From assembly GCA_934436435.1 (NCBI GenBank), contig CAKSAN010000012.1:89937-153936 (forward strand): a stretch of 64,000 bases of DNA, given 5' to 3'. The DNA comes from an uncultured Acetatifactor sp. Its GTDB lineage: Bacteria; Bacillota; Clostridia; Lachnospirales; Lachnospiraceae. Position 1 is the stretch's first letter, and every line of letters begins with the position of its first letter. The notes beneath the pieces were generated by a model. That model was given only the letters and a program-made list of their open reading frames with translations. It made no database searches and was not told the origin of the DNA. This document shows, piece by piece, positions 55,062-63,609 of the stretch. The translations under genes were made by a program, and so were the position numbers.

Positions 55062-55107
55062 ACGCAGTGCAAGCCACAGTTTATGTGGTTATGCACTGCG
55101 TTATTTT
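55062..55107 (+). terminator. Intrinsic terminator
   Basis: ACGCAGTGCA and TGCACTGCGT (perfect 10 bp) enclose a second stem GCCACA/TGTGGT and are followed by TATTTTT. The next ~215 bases to the IS110 remnant show nothing recognisable. Confidence 0.9.
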
Positions 55108-55324
55108 TCTGGAAATATATAGTATTTGGTTGGTGCAACTTGCCTCCTGCTTTTTACAACTTACTGCTTTTGGCGTGGTGGCTTTGGGTTTCCTATGTTA
55201 TATTTAGCCTGCAAATAAAAAGTCAAGGCTAAATTGAAGAACATTGAAAATTTTATACAGGTTGAAAATTAGGTATCAAAATAAGACCACCACACCAGTG
55301 CTGGTCTGAAAATCATAATGATGA

Positions 55325-55531
55325 TTAGGATTCTGGAAGAGATAAAAGATATTCTTTCACTCGTCCGTAATAGATTCTTAGAAATTTGTTGGCACCTGCA
55401 GTCATATAGACATAGTAAGGCTTGCCTTGAGCTCGCTTCTTGTCTATGAACTGATACACAGGATCATCCTGAGGGTGTGTTTTTATTAAGACATCCATTA
55501 CCTGAAATAAAGTCTTTCTAAGATCAGAGGA
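55325..55531 (-). mobile_element. IS110-family transposase C-terminal remnant
   Basis: The minus-strand frame gives DVLIKTHPQDDPVYQFIDKK, then RAQGKPYYVYMTAGANKFLR and IYYGRVKEYL before a stop at 55325-55327. This is the characteristic end of IS110-family (DEDD) transposases. The rest of the element is missing, with the methyltransferase gene starting 10 bases beyond. Confidence 0.75.
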
Positions 55532-55540
55532 GTCATTATA

Positions 55541-56314
55541 ATGAATGAACAGAAATTGCTAAGCGATTGGAAAAAGGAAGAAAGCGTTGCTCACATTCAC
55601 GGCTGGGATTTTTCGCACATTGTGGGAAGGTATACGGAAGAAATGGACTTGCCGTGGGACTATCAGCGTATCATTCTGGACTATCTAATGCCTGAAATGA
55701 AACTGTTGGATGTGGATACTGGTGGCGGCGAGTTCCTGCTGTCCCTACATCATCCCCATGAAAATACCAGCGCAGTGGAAGCATATCCTCCGAACGTAGA
55801 GCTATGCAAAGAAACCCTGCTCCCGCTGGGCATTGATTTTCGCGTAGGCAATGGTGAGGATATTCTTCCGTATGAAGATGCTACGTTTGATATGGTCATT
55901 AACCGCCACGGCGATTTCAACGTAAAGGACATCCACCGCATGTTGAAGGACGGCGGCATCTTCATCACAGAACAGGTTGGCGCTGAAAATGACCGTGAAT
56001 TGGTGGAACTGCTTTTGGGAAAGACAGAGCTGCCATTCCCCAAACAATATCTTGAATTTGCTCGTAAGCAATTCTGCGACGCAGGTTTTGACATTCTGGA
56101 CGCACAGGAATGCTTCAGACCGATCAAATTTTATGATGTTGGCGCACTCGTCTGGTTTGCACGCATTATCGAATGGGAATTTCCCGGTTTCTCCGGGGAT
56201 TGTTGCAAAGACAGGCTTCTTCATGCGCAGGAACTATTAGAGCAAAATGGAGTGATCGAAGGTCGGATTCACAGATTCCTGTTGGTGTGCTCAAAGTCAA
56301 AGACACGGAAATAA
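55541..56314 (+). CDS. Class I SAM-dependent methyltransferase
   Basis: The protein has 257 aa. LLDVDTGGGEFLL is SAM-binding motif I, VEAYPPNVELCKETL the adenine-contact strand, and DMVINRHGDFNVKDIHRMLK with DGGIFITEQVG the later Rossmann strands. It is a small-molecule type (methyltransferase 11/25-like); the substrate is unknown. The end (GVIEGRIHRFLLVCSKS) is complete. It sits alone between an IS110 remnant and a fossil phosphatase start, as an isolated accessory gene. No clear RBS; AGAGGAG lies ~10 bases upstream. Confidence 0.85.
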   Translation: MNEQKLLSDWKKEESVAHIHGWDFSHIVGRYTEEMDLPWDYQRIILDYLMPEMKLLDVDTGGGEFLLSLHHPHENTSAVEAYPPNVELCKETLLPLGIDFRVGNGEDILPYEDATFDMVINRHGDFNVKDIHRMLKDGGIFITEQVGAENDRELVELLLGKTELPFPKQYLEFARKQFCDAGFDILDAQECFRPIKFYDVGALVWFARIIEWEFPGFSGDCCKDRLLHAQELLEQNGVIEGRIHRFLLVCSKSKTRK

Positions 56315-56395
56315 AGCAGAATATTTCGAAATAAAGTTGAAGGCAAAAGTGCCAAAAAACCAATAAAATCAAGGATAAACAAGGAGTTTTAAGGA

Positions 56396-56427
56396 ATGAT
56401 AAAAGTATTATTCATCTGCCATGGCAG
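56396..56427 (+). pseudogene. Fossil start of a low-molecular-weight protein-tyrosine-phosphatase gene (left copy)
   Basis: An AAGGAG-preceded ATG reads MIKVLFICHGR, the N-terminus of LMW phosphatases (normally VLFICxGNICRSP with the Cys-x5-Arg loop), and then departs. A 27-of-32 similar copy lies at 60849-60880. GTAGTAGT/CTACG-rich sequence follows each in opposite orientation (56489-56515 and 60686-60711). Confidence 0.6.
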
Positions 56428-56633
56428 GACTGTGGAAATGCAGTAAAATCGGTACTTTATGGGGCAAAATGGGGCGGATTTTTGCACTTGTAGTAGTTGG
56501 AGACTACGGTAATACTACGAATGGAAAGATGAAAAACAGGAAATGTGGATAATCGTTAAAATGTGAGGAATAATCGTTAAAAAGTAGTGGTAACCTAACT
56601 GTTTCCAAACTTTGCAATAACAATACAAATGTA

Positions 56634-56662
56634 TTGAAACAGAAATGATTTAGCATTATAAT
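56634..56662 (+). promoter_or_regulatory. Promoter of the toxin-antitoxin pair
   Basis: TTGAAA (56634-56639) and TATAAT (56657-56662) are 17 bases apart. ATG 56694 follows 32 bases later. Confidence 0.8.
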
Positions 56663-56693
56663 GAAGAAAATAGATGGAAGTGAGGTGCTGAAC

Positions 56694-56981
56694 ATGGCTA
56701 GTACAATTCAGGTCAGAGTAGAAGATGAGTTAAAGAGTAAATCAGATGCACTATTTAAGGATTTAGGAACAGATACAACAACAGCAATCAGAATGTTTTT
56801 AACCCAAGCAGTTGCGGCAAATGGATTTCCTTTTGAAATAAAAAGGCAGGCAGAATCAAATCCATATGCACCTATGACGGAGGCAGAAATGCTTGCAAAA
56901 TTGGAAAAGTCCAGAGAACAGGGGATGTTCAGAGATGCAGATCTTGTGCTTTCTGATATGAGGTTGAAGTATGGATTATAA
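56694..56981 (+). CDS. RelB/DinJ-family antitoxin
   Basis: The protein has 95 aa from ATG 56694 (GAGGTG before it); an upstream in-frame ATG at 56661 overlaps the -10. The N-terminus (STIQVRVEDELKSKSDALFKD, read as a beta strand plus helix) and TDTTTAIRMFLTQAVAANG are the ribbon-helix-helix of the RelB/DinJ family, which represses its own promoter. The C-terminal part wraps the toxin. It overlaps the toxin start by 11 bases. Confidence 0.9.
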   Translation: MASTIQVRVEDELKSKSDALFKDLGTDTTTAIRMFLTQAVAANGFPFEIKRQAESNPYAPMTEAEMLAKLEKSREQGMFRDADLVLSDMRLKYGL

Positions 56982-57285
56982 GATTGTTTTGATGAGGGAT
57001 GCAGAGGCGGACCTTGATAGATTCATCACATATCTTTTGTTTGAAAAGAAAAGTGAGCAGGCTGCAAGAAATTTATTAAATGATTTCGAAGCAACAAAAA
57101 CAAGTCTGTCAAATGTTGCCGGGAATCTGAAACTTTGTGATAATCCAAAATTAAGAGCGTTAGGATATCGAAGAATTAATTTCTTATCGCATCGATATTT
57201 TATGCTTTATCGTATTGAAAACGATACTGTTTATGTGGATAGTATTTTTCATGAATTGCAAGATTATGAAAATAAAATGAATTAA
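56971..57285 (+). CDS. RelE/ParE-superfamily toxin
   Basis: The protein has 104 aa. It shows YKIVLMRDAEADLDRFITYL at the start, then KLRALGYRRINFLSHRYFML, then YRIENDTVYVDSIFHELQDY, the beta-sheet core and C-terminal His-containing strand of the RelE/ParE fold. Whether it cuts mRNA or poisons gyrase cannot be told. It is cotranscribed with and overlaps the antitoxin gene. The unit is AT-rich and lies in the defence island. Confidence 0.88.
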   Translation: MDYKIVLMRDAEADLDRFITYLLFEKKSEQAARNLLNDFEATKTSLSNVAGNLKLCDNPKLRALGYRRINFLSHRYFMLYRIENDTVYVDSIFHELQDYENKMN

Positions 57286-57372
57286 ATACTGGAATATAAA
57301 ATCCTGCCCACTGGGGCTGTCTCTTATTTTTAACATGATTTAGGGGTTAGCTTAGATGGGGAGGATTTTTCT

Positions 57373-57633
57373 ATGCCCAATATTACTCCTCATGTATGTA
57401 GACATACATATTGTTCCAATATGGCAAAGTCCGGCATGAATCCTAAAACACCGCAGTATTTGATGGGACATTCGGATATAGCTGTGACGCTCAATGTGTA
57501 TACCCATGTAGGACTTGAAGATGCAGAAAAGTAACTTCAGAAGATGCAGGGATTAGAAAATGCTAGAAAAGAGATGGGAATTTCGGATACGGATGATAAG
57601 CCCTTGAAACAGAACATGTTCAAGGTGGTTTGA
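57373..57633 (+). pseudogene. Tyrosine recombinase C-terminal stump with in-frame stop
   Basis: The frame from ATG 57373 gives TPHVCRHTYCSNMAKSG, QYLMGHSDIAVTLNVYTHVG (His and nucleophilic Tyr) and DAEK, then a stop at 57532-57534, and resumes in the same frame to 57633. The rest of the integrase is absent. The phage-type integrase here differs from the one at 290-486. It marks an older integration. Confidence 0.85.
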
Positions 57634-57948
57634 TAATATAATAAGGAAGAGATTTTGAGGACACTAAGGCTATATGGCTTGGGTGTCCTTTTGGCTGGTA
57701 AAAATATGGCTTGGATGATATAATAAAATTTGAAATTTGTATAAACATTTTTGAATAATAAAGTATGCAACATGACGTAACGATACATTAGTTGTTATCG
57801 ACATTTGGGCGAATTCTGAATGATTTTTGATCTTAGAAGATGCAATGGTGTGTTTGTTGATGGTGAATTGCCGATAGGATTAGTGTAGTCATACGTCATA
57901 TTATCCCAGAGATGAAATTGAAATCTAACGAATGCGAGGATGAGCAAA
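57634..57948. other. AT-rich interval with a probable terminator, no gene seen
   Basis: AGGACAC (57658-57664) and GTGTCCT (57683-57689) form a stem followed by TTTT, a probable terminator. The rest to 57948 has only short open frames and AT-rich sequence; GAGGATGA just before 57949 is the RBS of the next gene. Confidence 0.5.
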
Positions 57949-58830
57949 ATGGCATATGGAAAATAAATAGAATTATTTCTTGTAAATGGTAGTGCAGATA
58001 GTCTGATAACAGCGGAATTATCAAACTGGAATGGCAAGGCAATAAAGATACCTCGGATTGAGGTGGCTTCCTGTAACAGAGATGATATCACACAAGCAGG
58101 TGTTTATTTCCTTTTTTGTAAGGAAGATGATGGCTCTGATTCTGTATATATTGGAGAAGCCGAGAATGTAAAAGAAAGATTAGTTCAGCATCTGAGAGAC
58201 CATCAAGCTGAAAAGGAAAAGTATTATTGGACAACTGCGGTAATATTTATTGGCAGAGATTTAAATAAAGCATTGATTCGGTATCTTGAAAATCGTTTTG
58301 TTGAGATTGCTAGAGCTTGTAAAAGATACACTGTGCTTACAAAGAATACATATAAGAATACCGTTATGAAAGAATCACAAATAGCTGTTATGGAAGAGTT
58401 TGTGGATAATGTAAAAACTCTTATTAGTGCTTTAGGATACAAGGTCCTTGAACCATTAAACAAACCTGTAACTTTTGTTGATGATAAAAGAAGGGAACAG
58501 GACTTGGAAGACTTGAATCTACATTTGGAAAGAACTATTAAAGGTTTTGGTAAGGTAGAAGCAGATGGAGTACGTACATCTGAAGGATTTGTTGTGCTAC
58601 AAGGCAGTCACATTGCTACGGAAGATGATGATACAATTCCGACAGTACTTAAAGAGCAGAGAAGAAAGGCAAGTGTTGTTGATGGAGTTCTTCAAGAAGA
58701 TGTTCTGTTTTCGAGTCCATCATATGCAGCTATGTTTGTAATTGGTAAGAGTGCAAATGGTTTGACAAGTTGGAAAGATGAAGATGGGCGCTCTCTTAAG
58801 GAAATAGAGAACAGTGAGACTGCTGATTGA
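57949..58830 (+). pseudogene. GIY-YIG nuclease with DUF4357, interrupted by a stop at codon 6
   Basis: GAGGATGA precedes ATG 57949, which reads MAYGK then TAA (57964-57966). The same frame continues without further stops for 288 codons: IELFLVNGSADSLITAELS, a GIY-YIG domain (GVYFLFCKEDDGSDSVYIGE, then KERL, and LENRFVEIA with the metal-binding Glu) and a C-terminal DUF4357 (TSEGFVVLQGSHIA, SSPSYAAMFVIGKSANGLTS). Alternative starts are a GTG at 58063, which would drop the N-terminal strand, or an internal CTG. Related proteins are found near restriction and DUF262 genes. It is probably newly inactivated or read through; the nuclease part is otherwise intact. It ends 19 bases before the DUF262 gene. 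Confidence 0.7.
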
Positions 58831-58849
58831 TATATGGGAGGAAATAAGT

Positions 58850-60607
58850 ATGGCATACCAGACAGCACTAACAATAGAAAGTGTTATAAAAGACATTGAT
58901 GCAAAGAAATATTTACTTCCATCAATTCAGAGAGAATTTGTATGGAGTACAAAGCAGATAGAAAAACTTTTTGACAGTCTGATGATGGATTATCCCATCA
59001 ATGCATTTCTTTTTTGGAAAGTGTCAAAGGAAAAAGCAAAGGAATTTAGTTTTTATGAATTTTTGAGGGATTACCATCAGAGAACAGGAAGACATAATCC
59101 TAAGGCAAATATAAGCGGATCAGATGATATTATTGCAATTTTGGATGGACAGCAAAGAATGACTTCTCTTTATATTGGATTGAAAGGGTCATATGCGTAT
59201 AAGATTTCCCATAAGAGATGGGATAATCCGCAGGCATATCCAGTAAGAAAACTATATCTCAATGTGCTTGCAGAATCAGAAGATCCTGATTTAACATATG
59301 ATTTCAGATTTTTAACATCTTCAGAAGTTAAAAGTATGAATGAACAGAAAGATGCATCAGGAAATCCTGTTTATTTTTGGTATTTAGTTGGAGATATTCT
59401 TGATGTTAAAGAGGAATTTGAAATCAATAATATTCTTTTTGATAATAATTTAAATATTTTACCACAGGCTAAATTTGCTAATAAAGCGTTATTTAAGTTG
59501 TTTACCGTTATTAGAAGAAATCAGGCTATAAGCTATTATTTGGAAGAGAGTACAGAACTTGATAAGGTTTTGAATATTTTTATTCGAGTTAATAGTGGTG
59601 GAACAACATTGAGCTATTCTGATTTGTTGCTTTCGTTTGCAACCGCACAATGGCAAGAAAAGGATGCACGGGAAGAATTAAATACATTTATGGATGAAGT
59701 GAATATGATCGGACGAGGATTCAATATAGGAAAAGATATTATTTTGAAGTCCTGTCTGGTATTATGTAGATTTTCAGATATCTCATTCAAAGTGGATAAT
59801 TTTAATCGTTCTAATATGCTTGTAATAGAGAAAAATTGGGATGAACTTACAAATGCATTTAGAATGGCAGTAGAGTTAATTTCATCTTTTGGATACAGCA
59901 GAGAGAACATTACATCTAATAATTTGATTATACCAATTGCTTATTATATTAAATCTATTGATAGCCCTGCTAATTTTGTCACTTCAAGTGTTTATGCAGA
60001 GGACAGAAGACTTATCAAGAAATGGTTTATTGCATCCTTGCTTAATAGAGTATTCAGTTTTATGCCGGATGGTTTGTTGAAACCAGTAAGAACAATTATT
60101 GATAACAATCCTGGAAAATTTCCGTTTGATAAGATTGCGGATTATTTCAGAGGAACAAATAGAGACATTTTCTTTACAGATGATAGCATAGATAATTTGT
60201 TATGGACAAAATATGGTACTGGAGATTTGTTGATTGTATTGTCAGTTTTGTATCCATGGGCAGATTTAAAAAACAATTTTCACATAGACCATATATATCC
60301 AAAGAGTAAGTTTACTACAAAGAAACTTATTAAAAGGGGAATACCAGAAGATAAAGTTTCCTATTATATTGAAAATGTTAATTATCTTGGAAACCTTCAG
60401 TTGTTGGAAGCAACGCCTAATGAGGAGAAGAACAATAAGGATTTTGACGAATGGCTGAAAGAGGCATTCCCAAATCTAGATCAGCTTAAGGCTTATAAGG
60501 AAAAACATTATATCCCAGATGTTGATTTATCTTTTGACAATTTTGAAGAGTTCCTAGGTGCAAGAGAGAAACTGATTGTTGCAGCATTGAAGAAGGAATT
60601 AATGTAA
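58850..60607 (+). CDS. DUF262-HNH (GmrSD-like) protein, predicted Type IV restriction/defence nuclease
   Basis: The protein has 585 aa from ATG 58850 (GGGAGG before it). The N-terminal DUF262 domain has LPSIQREFVWS and ILDGQQRMTSLYIGL, the conserved DGQQR nucleotide-binding segment, and RVNSGGTTLSYSDLL. The middle is helical. The C-terminus holds FHIDHIYPKSKF and then NYLGNLQLLEATPNEEKNNK, a DUF1524-like HNH nuclease core (H-I-D-H ... N). GmrSD and related proteins combine these parts to cut modified phage DNA using NTP. It lies in the AT-rich island next to the GIY-YIG gene, probably as one transcription unit. Confidence 0.82.
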   Translation: MAYQTALTIESVIKDIDAKKYLLPSIQREFVWSTKQIEKLFDSLMMDYPINAFLFWKVSKEKAKEFSFYEFLRDYHQRTGRHNPKANISGSDDIIAILDGQQRMTSLYIGLKGSYAYKISHKRWDNPQAYPVRKLYLNVLAESEDPDLTYDFRFLTSSEVKSMNEQKDASGNPVYFWYLVGDILDVKEEFEINNILFDNNLNILPQAKFANKALFKLFTVIRRNQAISYYLEESTELDKVLNIFIRVNSGGTTLSYSDLLLSFATAQWQEKDAREELNTFMDEVNMIGRGFNIGKDIILKSCLVLCRFSDISFKVDNFNRSNMLVIEKNWDELTNAFRMAVELISSFGYSRENITSNNLIIPIAYYIKSIDSPANFVTSSVYAEDRRLIKKWFIASLLNRVFSFMPDGLLKPVRTIIDNNPGKFPFDKIADYFRGTNRDIFFTDDSIDNLLWTKYGTGDLLIVLSVLYPWADLKNNFHIDHIYPKSKFTTKKLIKRGIPEDKVSYYIENVNYLGNLQLLEATPNEEKNNKDFDEWLKEAFPNLDQLKAYKEKHYIPDVDLSFDNFEEFLGAREKLIVAALKKELM

Positions 60608-60848
60608 TTAACAAAAGAGTATGCAGAGTATATCTGCCTCCCTTTCGTTAAATAATGCACACCCTCGTCAGTAGTCTGAACCCCCTTAGCTGACTACGAC
60701 TTGACTACTACACATTGCCTTGAATTGCACCATTTTGAAGTATTTTGCAAAAAGTGTAGTCATTAACAGGAAAAATACGATGCCCAGAAAAGCCGATAAA
60801 TCAACGCAAAACTCGACATTACAGGGCATTTCAGAACAGGAGAAGTTT

Positions 60849-60880
60849 ATGATTAGAGTATTATTTATTTGCCACGGCAG
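60849..60880 (+). pseudogene. Fossil start of a low-molecular-weight protein-tyrosine-phosphatase gene (right copy)
   Basis: AGGAGAAG precedes ATG 60849, which reads MIRVLFICHGSL and then a stop. 27 of 32 bases match 56396-56427. Only the first residues of the phosphatase loop remain. Confidence 0.6.
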
Positions 60881-60990
60881 TCTGTAATAGAAGTGGGAAA
60901 TGGCTAGTAAAATTGGGCTTTTGAACATTTTGTAATTAAGTTTTTACCTGCGATTTACTTATTTAGGGCTTATACTTAAGTAGGAGATAT

Positions 60991-61025
60991 AGACCGATTA
61001 TCTTTGGGTGTAATCGGTCTTGTTT
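60991..61025 (+). terminator. Hairpin, probable terminator
   Basis: AGACCGATTA and TAATCGGTCT form a perfect 10-bp stem with a ten-base loop, followed by TGTTTA. The T-run is weak. Confidence 0.5.
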
Positions 61026-61379
61026 ATATTCATATATCAAATGTGTTAGAAAAACAGTAAAAAGTAGTAAGAAAAAAAGTGTAAAAAGAACACTGATTTA
61101 TAAACGGTATTATTTAGATGTTAAATAAAAAAAGGATATTTTGTGATGAAATTATCTGGCAATCCTATTATTTTTTGACTGCAATATATTAAATAATACA
61201 AGAACTAAAACAATATTTATTTTACAAAAATGATAATTAATGGTTATATAAAGCGATTTGTAACATAAATAAGGTTGTATACACTTGATTTTGGGAAAAG
61301 CAGTTCAAATACATGTGCTAAAAACATTATTTTTTAAAAATAATAAACATTATATAAGCAAGTTGTAATATTTATAATG

Positions 61380-61408
61380 TTGACAAAAAAGAAAGATGTA
61401 GATATACT
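61380..61408 (+). promoter_or_regulatory. Promoter of the wHTH-nuclease operon
   Basis: TTGACA (61380-61385) and TATACT (61403-61408) have a 17-base spacer. Transcription would start only ~15-20 bases before the first start codon. The promoter is close to consensus, suggesting steady expression unless repressed by one of the encoded proteins. Confidence 0.85.
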
Positions 61409-61429
61409 ATAATGCGAGGAGGCGATATT

Positions 61430-61777
61430 TTGGAGAATAATAACATTGAAAAACTTTTAAAGGCTTTATTGGATGAAACAAAATTACTTACTGTTCAGAC
61501 TAAGGCTGAAGCCATCAGAAAATTTAATGCTGATTTCCTTACATCAGATTTAAGGCATCAAATGTATGAGTCATTTGATGGAGTAAGGACATTACAACAG
61601 ATTAGTACTGACATAAATTGTAAACTAAATACATTGCAAGTCTTTGCCCAACAACTTGTGGATAAGGATTTGGTAGACTATGAGATGAAAGGAAATGCAC
61701 GAATTTTGAGTAAATCACTTTCGAAAATTGCAGTGTACTATGCAAATAAAGAATTAGGAGAAGCGCAAAATGGCTAA
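61430..61777 (+). CDS. Small winged-helix-like protein A of a five-gene operon
   Basis: The protein has 115 aa from TTG 61430, chosen because GAGGAGG (61416-61422) is correctly spaced for it; ATG 61412 lies upstream of that RBS. Residues 1-35 are an amphipathic helix. Residues ~38-95 have the pattern shared with the three following proteins: YESFDGVRTLQQIS (Y-x3-DG), a helix-turn-helix-like TDINCKLNTLQVFAQQL and the wing start DKDLVDYEM. I read it as a winged-helix DNA-binding or adaptor protein; no named family is recognised. It overlaps gene B by 8 bases. Confidence 0.7.
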   Translation: MENNNIEKLLKALLDETKLLTVQTKAEAIRKFNADFLTSDLRHQMYESFDGVRTLQQISTDINCKLNTLQVFAQQLVDKDLVDYEMKGNARILSKSLSKIAVYYANKELGEAQNG

Positions 61778-62102
61778 TGACAAATTGGAAAACCTATTTG
61801 AAGAGTTTTTACTTATGTATAAGGTTGTTAATAGACGAAATATTATTGAAATTCTTCAAAGAGAGTTAAATACAGAGCAGCTTATAGAAATATATCAAAA
61901 ATCAGATGGAGAAAAGTCGACTAGAGAAGTTGCCGCTGTTTTAAAAAATAAGTGTTCCCATTCTACAATTGCTCGATTATGGAATAAGTGGGCATTGCTC
62001 GGTTTGGTAGCTCCTGCAAAACAAAAAGGACGATATAAGGCGGCGTTCAATTTAGAGGAATACGGAATTTCTGGCGTTGTTGAGGAAGAGGAGAAAAATT
62101 AA
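61770..62102 (+). CDS. Small winged-helix-like protein B
   Basis: The protein has 110 aa. An N-terminal helix (LENLFEEFLLMYKVV) is followed by IYQKSDGEKSTREVAAVL (Y-x3-DG ... E-V), the recognition-helix-like KCSHSTIARLWNKWALLGLV and an acidic tail (VVEEEEKN). The spacing of Y, DG and the LGLV wing mirrors proteins A, C and D. Its Ser-His-Ser-Thr-Ile-Ala-Arg helix is the most DNA-binding-like of the four. It overlaps A by 8 bases, and its stop shares one base with the ATG of C. Confidence 0.7.
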   Translation: MANDKLENLFEEFLLMYKVVNRRNIIEILQRELNTEQLIEIYQKSDGEKSTREVAAVLKNKCSHSTIARLWNKWALLGLVAPAKQKGRYKAAFNLEEYGISGVVEEEEKN

Positions 62103-62404
62103 TGGATAATAAAATAAATGAACAAATTCTTGAAGAGTTGATTATGATTCGTAAATTACTTACTATTTTATCTCAAGACAAACTTGCAGATTTCAATGAA
62201 CAGATAAAAAATCGGTACCTTACAACAGAACAACGAAAGAAAATGTATGATTTATTTGACGGGACAAAGAGTTTAAAAGAAATCGGTGAAGAAGTGAATA
62301 CATCATCAGAAGCAGTTAGGCTGTTTGCAGTCTCTTTGGAAAAAGCAGGATTGATTGAGTATGTTTCTAACACTAAGGCGAAATGTCCGAAAAGATTATT
62401 TTGA
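62102..62404 (+). CDS. Small winged-helix-like protein C
   Basis: The protein has 100 aa. It is closest to A: RYLTTEQRKKMYDLFDGTK versus A's DFLTSDLRHQMYESFDGVR, then SLKEIGEEVNTSSEAVRLFA and EKAGLIEYV. An N-terminal helical segment of ~35 residues may mediate oligomer formation. The tail ends with a basic Lys-Arg stretch. Its ATG overlaps the stop of B by one base (TAATG), a strong sign of translational coupling. Confidence 0.7.
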   Translation: MDNKINEQILEELIMIRKLLTILSQDKLADFNEQIKNRYLTTEQRKKMYDLFDGTKSLKEIGEEVNTSSEAVRLFAVSLEKAGLIEYVSNTKAKCPKRLF

Positions 62405-62419
62405 TAGGTAGGTATATTT

Positions 62420-62782
62420 ATGAGTGAAAGTGGTGAACTCTATACAACTGTTAACTATATAAAAAACAAAGTAGATGCTCTTGAAAAAATTGAAATGCTA
62501 AATCTTCGTTCAAATAAAGAATTACGTAATGAATATGTATCTTTATTAAGTGCAGACAGTTTGCTCTTTGAAGTATACAAAGCAATAGATGGTGTGAGAG
62601 CGCAAAAGGAAATTGCTCCAGTTGTTAATACATCGGAAATGACAGTATCTAATAAAATAAAAATACTTTTTGAACATGGGTTAATAGAGATTAAGGATGT
62701 TGGGACTAATGGGAAAAAAATATATAAACATTCTGTTGCTGAACAGGCATTTAAATTAACAAGGATATGTAAAAATGCGTAA
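62420..62782 (+). CDS. Small winged-helix-like protein D
   Basis: The protein has 120 aa. It starts with a helical segment (YIKNKVDALEKIEMLNL). The shared core is then EVYKAIDGVRAQKEIAPVVN (Y-x3-DG ... E-I), TSEMTVSNKIKILFEHGLIE and a basic wing (TNGKKIYKHS). This is an ArsR/MarR-like winged-helix order but too divergent to assign. It starts 15 bases after C with a poor RBS (GATAGGTAGG) and overlaps the nuclease gene by 8 bases. Confidence 0.7.
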   Translation: MSESGELYTTVNYIKNKVDALEKIEMLNLRSNKELRNEYVSLLSADSLLFEVYKAIDGVRAQKEIAPVVNTSEMTVSNKIKILFEHGLIEIKDVGTNGKKIYKHSVAEQAFKLTRICKNA

Positions 62783-63503
62783 AGATATGGATAAGACTGT
62801 AATAAGGATAATTCAGGATTATTGTTTCAATAGTGATGCAAGTGTTTTAAGTAATGAGTTCGTTTTAACGGTATCTCCTTTAATTGTTAAATTTATAGAA
62901 CAAGGAGAACTTGGACTTGGAGCATTAAGAAAGATACTCCAAAAGAGAAAAGATTTTTTTATTGCAAATGATTTGGATATAACTGCTTTTTGTAAAGGCT
63001 TACATAAAAAATTAAACTACGAAATTTCATTTTATACGGATATTTCTTTTTATGATTCAATAATCTCCTTTAAACGTAAAGTGGAAAACGGAAATTATCG
63101 AGGCTTTCCCAAGAACTCTACATCAGAAGATACATTGCGTAGTACACTTTCAATATACATTCAGCAGGAAACGTTTTGTGAGCCGCGTTCGGGGGCTGGA
63201 AATAGTGATATTACTGTACCATCTGAAAAAGTAATCATTGAAACAAAGCTTTGGAAAGGAAAAGAATATTATAATTCAGGTTTTCCAGAGCTTAATGATT
63301 ATTTAGAAAAGGCTAATTATGATGAAGGATATTACATTGTATTTGATTATAATAAGAATCCTAATCAAGTAATTCAAGCTCATGGAGAATTTTTTGATAA
63401 GATATATGAGGGGAAATTGATACATGTGGTTTTTATTAGAATGAATTTGATAACGCCATCTCAGCTATATAAAGCTGATAAAAAGAACTCTGCGCTGATA
63501 TGA
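62775..63503 (+). CDS. PD-(D/E)XK nuclease-like protein E, last gene of the operon
   Basis: The protein has 242 aa. The N-terminal ~110 residues are helical and unassigned. Residues 117-195 have a PD-(D/E)XK layout: SEDTLRSTLSIYIQQ, EPRSGAGNSD145-I, IIE156-T-K158-LW, then ELNDYLEKANYDEGYYIVFDY, as in the restriction-like domain often written RADIVI...IELKLW...QLxDYL...GYLVVFD. All three catalytic positions are present. Within the operon it is the only apparent enzyme, and the four winged-helix proteins would be its sensors, adaptors or repressors. AAGGAT precedes ATG 62775; a start at 62787 is also possible. A strong terminator follows 107 bases later. Confidence 0.75.
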   Translation: MRKDMDKTVIRIIQDYCFNSDASVLSNEFVLTVSPLIVKFIEQGELGLGALRKILQKRKDFFIANDLDITAFCKGLHKKLNYEISFYTDISFYDSIISFKRKVENGNYRGFPKNSTSEDTLRSTLSIYIQQETFCEPRSGAGNSDITVPSEKVIIETKLWKGKEYYNSGFPELNDYLEKANYDEGYYIVFDYNKNPNQVIQAHGEFFDKIYEGKLIHVVFIRMNLITPSQLYKADKKNSALI

Positions 63504-63609
63504 CATAGGAATATGTATTAAAACTTGGTAGTATGGAGTGAATAAACATAACACATTAGATAAATAATGCTGTATCAGTAGTAAATATGGAATAACAAAA
63601 GAAAGAATG

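Larger units (their letters stand above)
60608..61379. other. Non-coding, AT-rich interval before the wHTH-nuclease operon
   Basis: It holds the GTAGTC/GACTAC-rich segment (60686-60711), the fossil phosphatase start (60849-60880), a perfect 10-bp hairpin (60991-61020) and ~350 bases of very AT-rich sequence with no open frame. Much of it looks like old element ends. Confidence 0.6.

Noticed and set aside
61412..61429. ATG 61412 as the start of wHTH gene A
   Set aside because: It lies upstream of the GAGGAGG site that is well spaced for TTG 61430, and only four bases after the -10, too close to the expected transcription start.
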